Shown: positions 59,201 to 64,000 of the stretch, piece by piece | Position numbering within the stretch: position 1 is the first letter of the stretch | Layout of the letters: each line of letters opens with the position of its first letter | Assembly: GCF_001428335.1 (NCBI RefSeq) | Contig: NZ_LMSG01000001.1 | Span: 841-64,840 of the forward strand | Length of the DNA: 64,000 bases | Direction: 5' to 3' | DNA from: Arthrobacter sp. Soil762 | GTDB taxonomy: Bacteria; Actinomycetota; Actinomycetes; Actinomycetales; Micrococcaceae | Program-made: the position numbers and the translations under genes | The notes under the pieces: model-generated | Told to the model about the DNA's origin: nothing | What the model saw: only the letters and a program-made list of their open reading frames with translations | Databases searched by the model: none

Positions 59201-59901
59201 GCGCCGCGCTTTCAAACACGCTGGAAACGATCGCCCGGATCCGGCAGGAGGTCTCCGCCCTGCACGCCGAGCTCACCCGCTATGAGCTGGTGGTGTGGAC
59301 GGCAGGGAATGTCTCCGCGCGCGTTCCAGGCCATGACCTGATGGTCATTAAGCCGTCCGGCGTCTCCTACGATGACCTCACGTCCGAACAGATGGTGGTC
59401 ACCGACCTTTACGGGGTGGCCGTGGACGGCGATGCGGACGGCGAGTGGGGCAACCCGCCGCTGTCGCCGTCGTCGGACACCGCCGCACACGCCTATGTCT
59501 ACCGGCACATGCCCGACGTCGGCGGCGTCGTGCACACGCACTCCACCTACGCCACGGCGTGGGCCGCCCGGGGCGAGTCGATCCCATGCGTGCTGACCAT
59601 GATGGGCGATGAGTTCGGCGGTTCCATCCCGGTGGGTCCGTTCGCGCTGATCGGCGACGATTCGATCGGGCAGGGCATCGTGGAGACGCTGAAGAACTCC
59701 ACCTCGCCCGCGGTCCTGATGCAGAACCACGGCCCGTTCACCATCGGCAAGGACGCCCGTTCAGCCGTGAAGGCCGCCGTGATGTGCGAGGAAGTGGCCC
59801 GCACTGTCCACGTCGCCCGCCAGCTCGGCGAACCCATCGCCATCGACCAGTCCCGGATCGACTCCCTCTACGCCCGCTACCAGAACGTCTACGGCCAATA
59901 A
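59197..59901 (+). CDS. araD: L-Ribulose-5-phosphate 4-epimerase
   Basis: 234 aa. Class II aldolase/epimerase: ELVVWTAGNVSARVPGHDLM, VIKPSGVSYDDLTSEQMVV, the zinc-binding VVHTHSTYATAWAARGESIP, and QNHGPFTIGKDARSAVKAAV. Gives D-xylulose 5-phosphate. 57 nt before araA. Confidence 0.94.
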   Translation: MSAALSNTLETIARIRQEVSALHAELTRYELVVWTAGNVSARVPGHDLMVIKPSGVSYDDLTSEQMVVTDLYGVAVDGDADGEWGNPPLSPSSDTAAHAYVYRHMPDVGGVVHTHSTYATAWAARGESIPCVLTMMGDEFGGSIPVGPFALIGDDSIGQGIVETLKNSTSPAVLMQNHGPFTIGKDARSAVKAAVMCEEVARTVHVARQLGEPIAIDQSRIDSLYARYQNVYGQ

Positions 59902-59958
59902 CATCCGGCCGGCAGTGCCCGCCGTCGGCCCAGCCCCAAACTTTCCCAGGAGAAACCC

Positions 59959-61479
59959 ATGAACAACGCCAACAGCACGTCCCTCGGCCACTACGAGGTC
60001 TGGTTCCTCACCGGCAGCCAGCACCTCTACGGCGAGGACGTCCTCAAGCAAGTCGCCGCCCAGTCACAGGAGATTGCCTCCGCGCTGAACGCCTCCTCCG
60101 ACGTCCCGGTCAAGGTGGTCTGGAAGCCGGTCCTCACTGATTCGGACGCCATCCGCCGCACCGCGCTGGAAGCGAACTCGGACGATTCCGTGATCGGTGT
60201 GACGGCGTGGATGCACACGTTCAGCCCGGCCAAGATGTGGATCCAAGGCCTGGATCTGCTGCGCAAGCCGCTCCTGCACCTGCACACCCAGGCCAACGTG
60301 GAGCTGCCCTGGGCGGACATCGACTTCGACTTCATGAACCTCAACCAGGCCGCCCACGGCGACCGCGAATTCGGCTACATCCAGTCCCGCCTGGGCATTC
60401 CCCGCAAGACCGTGGTGGGCCACGTGTCCAACCCGGAAGTCTCGCGGCAGGTGGGCGTGTGGCAGCGGGCGTCGGCAGGCTGGGCCGCGGTCCGGATCCT
60501 GAAACTGACCCGTTTCGGTGACAACATGCGAAACGTGGCCGTCACCGAAGGGGACAAAACCGAAGCGGAGCTGCGCTTCGGCGTCTCCGTCAACACCTGG
60601 TCCGTCAACGAGCTCGCCGACGCCGTGCACGGCGCCGCAGAGTCCGACGTCGACACCCTGGTTGCGGAGTACGAGCGCCTCTACGAGGTTGTACCGGAGC
60701 TGAAGGCCGGGGGAGCCCGGCACGAGTCCCTGCGCTACAGTGCCCGGATCGAGCTGGGGCTGCGCAGCTTCCTTGAGGCCAACGGCTCCGCCGCGTTCAC
60801 CACTTCCTTCGAAGACCTCGGCGAGCTGCGCCAGCTGCCCGGCATGGCCGTCCAGCGGCTCATGGCCGACGGCTACGGTTTCGGCGCCGAGGGCGACTGG
60901 AAGACCGCCATCCTGGTCCGCGCCGCCAAGGTGATGGGCGCAGGCCTGCCCGGCGGTGCCTCCCTGATGGAGGACTACACCTACCACCTCACCCCCGGCG
61001 CAGAGAAGATCCTGGGTGCGCACATGCTGGAGGTCTGCCCGTCCCTTACCGCTACAAAACCGCGCGTCGAGATCCACCCGCTCGGTATCGGCGGCAAGGA
61101 AGACCCGGTCCGGATGGTGTTCGACACCGACGCCGGCCCAGGTGTGGTGGTGGCGCTCTCGGACATGCGCGACCGCTTCCGTCTCGTGGCGAACGCCGTC
61201 GACGTTGTGGACCTCGACGAGCCGCTGCCCAACCTGCCGGTGGCCCGGGCCCTCTGGTCGCCGAAACCCGACTTCGCCACCTCGGCCGCCGCGTGGCTCA
61301 CCGCAGGCGCCGCGCACCATACGGTACTGTCCACGCAGGTGGGTCTGGATGTATTCGAAGACTTCGCCGAGATTGCCAAGACCGAGCTCCTCACCATCGA
61401 TGAAGGCACCACCATCAAGCAGTTCAAAAAGGAACTCAACTGGAACGCCGCCTACTACAAGCTGGCCGGCGGCCTGTGA
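59959..61479 (+). CDS. araA: L-Arabinose isomerase
   Basis: 506 aa from ATG 59959 (CCAGGAGAAACCC upstream). [103 protein letters not shown]-type metal site (here [19 protein letters not shown]) and HMLEVCPSL. Converts arabinose to ribulose using Mn2+. Overlaps the epimerase by 4 nt. Confidence 0.95.
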   Translation: MNNANSTSLGHYEVWFLTGSQHLYGEDVLKQVAAQSQEIASALNASSDVPVKVVWKPVLTDSDAIRRTALEANSDDSVIGVTAWMHTFSPAKMWIQGLDLLRKPLLHLHTQANVELPWADIDFDFMNLNQAAHGDREFGYIQSRLGIPRKTVVGHVSNPEVSRQVGVWQRASAGWAAVRILKLTRFGDNMRNVAVTEGDKTEAELRFGVSVNTWSVNELADAVHGAAESDVDTLVAEYERLYEVVPELKAGGARHESLRYSARIELGLRSFLEANGSAAFTTSFEDLGELRQLPGMAVQRLMADGYGFGAEGDWKTAILVRAAKVMGAGLPGGASLMEDYTYHLTPGAEKILGAHMLEVCPSLTATKPRVEIHPLGIGGKEDPVRMVFDTDAGPGVVVALSDMRDRFRLVANAVDVVDLDEPLPNLPVARALWSPKPDFATSAAAWLTAGAAHHTVLSTQVGLDVFEDFAEIAKTELLTIDEGTTIKQFKKELNWNAAYYKLAGGL

Positions 61480-62378
61480 ACGGCCTCGACCTTCAGCTGG
61501 TCTCGGGGGACTACACCGCTGCAATTGTGCAGCGCGGTGGCGCCCTGCGGCGGCTGGCCTACCAGGGCCGGGACCTGGTGGTGCCGTTCGACGCAGATGC
61601 GCCCATCCCGGCCTACCGGGGGATCATCGCCGCGCCGTGGCCCAACCGGATAGCCGATGGCACCTACCGTTTTGCCGGCGTCGAGCACCAATTGCCGGTC
61701 AACGAACCGGAGCGGGGCACGTCCCTGCACGGGCTCGCCTTCGACCGTTTGTGGACGATTGAACGCAGCGGTGCCGACGCGCTGAGCCTGTCCTGTGAGA
61801 TCGCCGGGGCCGCAGGGTATCCGTTCCACCTTCGGCTCCACCTCGACTACAAGGTGGACGACGCCGGGCTGCACACCACGGTCACGGCAAGCAACGTCGG
61901 CGACGAGGCGGCCCCTTACGGGGTTTGTCCGCACCCGTATCTGCTGGCCGGGCCTGCGCCGTTGGATGAGTGGACCGTCCGGATTCCTGCGGGGGTTTTC
62001 CTTGAGGTCACGCCCGACCGGCTGCTGCCGGTGGCCACGCGGACGGTGGCGGGCCATCAGTTCGACTTCCGGGCGGCGCGGGCAATCGGCGGCACACAGA
62101 TCGACCACGCCTTCACCGACCTTGAGTTCGACGACGGCGGCCGCGCCCACCTGATCGCCAGGGACCCCGGCGGAACCGGAGTGGGCATGGCCTGGGACCG
62201 GGCATGCCCCTGGCTGCAGATACATACGGCAGACAAACCTGCCCCCGCAGCCAGCAGGCTGGGCCTGGCGGTTGAGCCGATGACATGTCCGCCGGACGCC
62301 TTCAACAGCGGCCAGGACCTCGTACAGCTGGAGCCGGGCAGCAGCCACCAGGCCGGCTGGAGCATCTTCGCCGCCTGA
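61476..62378 (+). CDS. Aldose 1-epimerase
   Basis: 300 aa from GTG 61476 (4-nt overlap with araA). Mutarotase fold: [50 protein letters not shown] (catalytic His), [20 protein letters not shown] (second His) and [16 protein letters not shown] with the catalytic Glu. It would equilibrate alpha and beta arabinose. No arabinose transporter is in the window. Confidence 0.92.
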   Translation: MNGLDLQLVSGDYTAAIVQRGGALRRLAYQGRDLVVPFDADAPIPAYRGIIAAPWPNRIADGTYRFAGVEHQLPVNEPERGTSLHGLAFDRLWTIERSGADALSLSCEIAGAAGYPFHLRLHLDYKVDDAGLHTTVTASNVGDEAAPYGVCPHPYLLAGPAPLDEWTVRIPAGVFLEVTPDRLLPVATRTVAGHQFDFRAARAIGGTQIDHAFTDLEFDDGGRAHLIARDPGGTGVGMAWDRACPWLQIHTADKPAPAASRLGLAVEPMTCPPDAFNSGQDLVQLEPGSSHQAGWSIFAA

Positions 62379-62409
62379 TGCCGCGTGGTGGTGGCGTTGA
62401 CACGCACAG

Positions 62410-62447
62410 AAGCGGCCGGCCCCGGCAAACTGCCGGGCCGGCCGCTT
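62410..62447. terminator. Bidirectional terminator after the ara operon
   Basis: AGCGGCCGGCCCCGGCA and TGCCGGGCCGGCCGCT form a 16-bp stem with one bulged C around AAC, between convergent genes. Confidence 0.75.
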
Positions 62448-62494
62448 CAATGGACAAGCAGGTCAGTGCACAATCACGTCAGTGCATGCGCGGG

Positions 62495-63121
62495 TTAGTG
62501 CGCCAGCAGCGTCTCGAGCGGTTCTCCCGCCGCGATCCGTGCCAGCAGCTCCGGCTCGGCCGCATCGGAGTCGAGCGCCTGCTCCAGGACAGCTGGCGCT
62601 TCCTGCTGGGTCAGCACAATCACGCCGTTATCGTCGCCCAGCACCCAGTCGCCGGGGGCAACTTCCGCGCCCCCGCATGTCACGGGAACGTTGACCGCAG
62701 ACTCCGTGCCGTGCAGGCGTTTGGTGGTGAGGCATGACGTGCCGCGGGCGAAGACCGGCAGGCCGGTGCTCCGCAGCTCCAGCAGGTCCGTTGCCACCCC
62801 GTCCACCACGATGCCGGCGGCGCCCTGGGCCTTGGCGGCTGCGGCCGTCACTGCGCCGACGGGGGCATGGCGGCGATCGCCGTCCATGTCCACCACGAGC
62901 ACCGCTCCGGGGTACAGCTCCAGCATCGCCCGGTTCATGGCGATCGCGTCATAGCCGACGATCCGGACGGTGACCGCAGGCCCGGCCACCTTCACGCCGT
63001 CCAGCAGCGACTGGATGGCCGGGTCAACGAATCCGTCTTCGAGGAAATGCCCGATGGTGGGGTAGCTGACGGCCTCCAGGCCAGCCAGGACCTGCGTGCC
63101 TGCGAGGACCTTGCTGCTCAC
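62495..63121 (-). CDS. RraA-family protein
   Basis: 208 aa. RraA / HMG-aldolase fold: YPTIGHFLEDGFVDPAIQSL, AGPAVTVRIVGYDAIAMNRA, GAVLVVDMDGDRRHAPVGAV, IVVDGVATDLLELRSTGLPV, VAPGDWVLGDDNGVIVLTQQ. The catalytic Arg of aldolases (DGGVRD) reads DGVATD here, so aldolase or decarboxylase activity is doubtful. It is the third gene of an MFS-RidA-RraA operon, 4-nt overlap with RidA. A second RraA domain in the window lies in the fusion at 54624. Confidence 0.86.
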   Translation of the reverse strand: MSSKVLAGTQVLAGLEAVSYPTIGHFLEDGFVDPAIQSLLDGVKVAGPAVTVRIVGYDAIAMNRAMLELYPGAVLVVDMDGDRRHAPVGAVTAAAAKAQGAAGIVVDGVATDLLELRSTGLPVFARGTSCLTTKRLHGTESAVNVPVTCGGAEVAPGDWVLGDDNGVIVLTQQEAPAVLEQALDSDAAEPELLARIAAGEPLETLLAH

Positions 63122-63528
63122 TGTCCCGCCTCAGCCAGGACCGCAACACATTCGATTTCCAGGGAGACTCCCCAGAGGCTGACACAGACGGACGTGCGTG
63201 CCGGCTTTGCGTCGCCGAAGAACTCCGCGTAGACGCGGTTGTACTCCTCCAGCTGCCCCGGGTCGGTGAGGTAGGTGTTGACTTTGACCACATGGGCCAG
63301 GCCGGATCCGGCGGCCTCCAGCACTGCGGTGAGGTTCCGGAGTGTCTGGCGGACCTGTTCCTCGAACGTTTCCGGCTGGTTGTCCAGCCCCGTGATGGCG
63401 GGGATCTGACCGGCCGTGAAGACGAACCCGTTGGCCACCACTGCCTGGGAGAAAGGCCCGACGGCGGCCGCCCCGCCGGGGATCTCAGCGATCCGCAGGA
63501 TGGATCTGGCGGGGGAGGCTGCCGTCAC
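63118..63528 (-). CDS. RidA-family protein
   Basis: 136 aa. GPFSQAVVANGFVFTAGQIP, EEQVRQTLRNLTAVLEAAGS, VVKVNTYLTDPGQLEEYNRV and KPARTSVCVSLWGVSLEIEC. The Arg and Glu used by RidA imine hydrolases are in place (PARTSV, EIEC). Overlaps both neighbours by 4 nt. In this operon it may detoxify an enamine or unstable keto intermediate of the transported substrate. Confidence 0.9.
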   Translation of the reverse strand: MTAASPARSILRIAEIPGGAAAVGPFSQAVVANGFVFTAGQIPAITGLDNQPETFEEQVRQTLRNLTAVLEAAGSGLAHVVKVNTYLTDPGQLEEYNRVYAEFFGDAKPARTSVCVSLWGVSLEIECVAVLAEAGQ

Positions 63529-64000
63529 TTCGCCGCCGCCTCAACGGGGGACTCGTCGACGGCGTCGATGTTGCCGTAGCGGGTTTCCGTCAGGATCACG
63601 AGCGCCGCGAGCGAGACCAGGGAGGCTCCCATGATGTACCAGGCGATGGACGAACTCTGGTGCGTGACGCCCAGGAGCCAGGTGGTGATGAACGGTGTCG
63701 CGGCGCTGCCCAGGAGTCCTGAGAGCATGTACGCGACCGACAGGCCCGAGTAGCGGACCTTTGAACCGAACAGCTCGGCCAGGAACGTGGCGATGGGGCC
63801 GTAGTTGGCGGCGAACGCGGTCATCATGGCCAGGTAGGCGACGAAGAGGAGCGCCACAGACTTGGTGTCCATCATCCAGAACATCGGGAAGGCAAGGGCT
63901 GCCTCGGCTGCGACACCCGCGAAAATGATGGGTTTACGGCCGTATTTGTCGGAGAGGCGTCCGAAGAACGGGATGAGGAAGAGGCACAGGGCGCACGCGG
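63525..64000 (-). CDS. MFS (metabolite:H+ symporter-like) transporter, C-terminal part
   Basis: About 158 codons are visible; the N-terminus is outside the window. The loop FFGRLSDKYGRKPIIFAG matches the MFS GRxSDxxGRK/R motif. Helices ALAFPMFWMMDTKSVALLFV, LMMTAFAANYGPIAT-like (MMTAFAANYGPIATFLAELF), then VRYSGLSVAYMLSGLLGSAA and IMGASLVSLAALVILTETRY follow. The FLAELFGSKVRYSGLSVAY block is typical of the metabolite:H+ symporter family. Substrate is not readable but the RidA-RraA context suggests a small organic acid. Confidence 0.88.
   Translation of the reverse strand, partial: ACALCLFLIPFFGRLSDKYGRKPIIFAGVAAEAALAFPMFWMMDTKSVALLFVAYLAMMTAFAANYGPIATFLAELFGSKVRYSGLSVAYMLSGLLGSAATPFITTWLLGVTHQSSSIAWYIMGASLVSLAALVILTETRYGNIDAVDESPVEAAAK

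Noticed and set aside
60064..61524. A 486-codon minus-strand frame opposite araA.
   Set aside because: Same reasoning: a shadow of a clear isomerase, with no domain or start signal.

Overview
The window is high-GC actinobacterial DNA. GTG/TTG starts, leaderless promoters, 4-nt overlapping operons, a bioB-bsaP-bioAFD operon, a manganese/iron homoprotocatechuate dioxygenase like that of Arthrobacter, and a DosR-type regulon all suggest a soil member of the Micrococcaceae (Arthrobacter / Pseudarthrobacter). I saw no rRNA, tRNA, CRISPR array, transposase or phage gene.

Region 1 (1-4.8 kb) concerns copper and gene debris. It holds the start of a copper-associated lipoprotein, a DUF6153-like secreted protein, fragments of an ABC ATPase, a LOG-family protein and a membrane protein, a twice-frameshifted SHOCT protein, then a CsoR-like operator and a P1B-type metal ATPase with a CPD motif.

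Region 2 (4.8-30 kb) is the most interesting part: a DosR/DevR-type hypoxia (dormancy) island. A GAF-GAF histidine kinase with the conserved haem-ligand histidine faces a convergent LuxR-type response regulator. Around them lie universal stress proteins, pyridoxamine-phosphate-oxidase-fold proteins (five plus a remnant), P-type ATPases, zinc alcohol dehydrogenases, a beta-CASP metallo-hydrolase, an SPW-repeat membrane protein, and remnants of phosphoketolase and acetate kinase. Thirteen promoters share one geometry: a 16-bp box close to GGGWCYTTNGGCCCTA, exactly 21 nt, then a -10 element of form NANNNT. Several are leaderless. One of the thirteen boxes is weak. The island is also decaying: at least ten genes carry frameshifts, nonsense codons, in-frame deletions or truncations, while the rest of the window is almost entirely intact.

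Region 3 (30-37 kb) has a SLC13-type anion transporter broken by two in-frame TAA codons, then a tartrate/D-malate module: LysR regulator, tartrate dehydrogenase-type enzyme, dicarboxylate symporter and glycerate kinase. Region 4 (37-43 kb) is a six-gene biotin operon, bioB-bsaP-bioA-bioF-bioD-P450, every junction a 4-nt overlap. The terminal P450 lacks the ExxR motif. Region 5 (43-49.7 kb) is mixed: a Y-family polymerase, a lipoprotein, gene fragments, a stand-alone LigD-type polymerase domain, RidA, a flavin reductase, an extra adenylate kinase between two long hairpins, and a RibD-C/DHFR-like protein.

Region 6 (49.7-56.2 kb) is a homoprotocatechuate meta-cleavage operon (FAH-RraA fusion, GntR, hpaE, hpaD, hpaH, hpaI). 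Region 7 (56.2-62.4 kb) is a LacI regulator and araB-araD-araA-aldose epimerase, with a lac-like operator on the araB -10. Region 8 (62.5-64 kb) is an MFS transporter-RidA-RraA operon that runs off the window.
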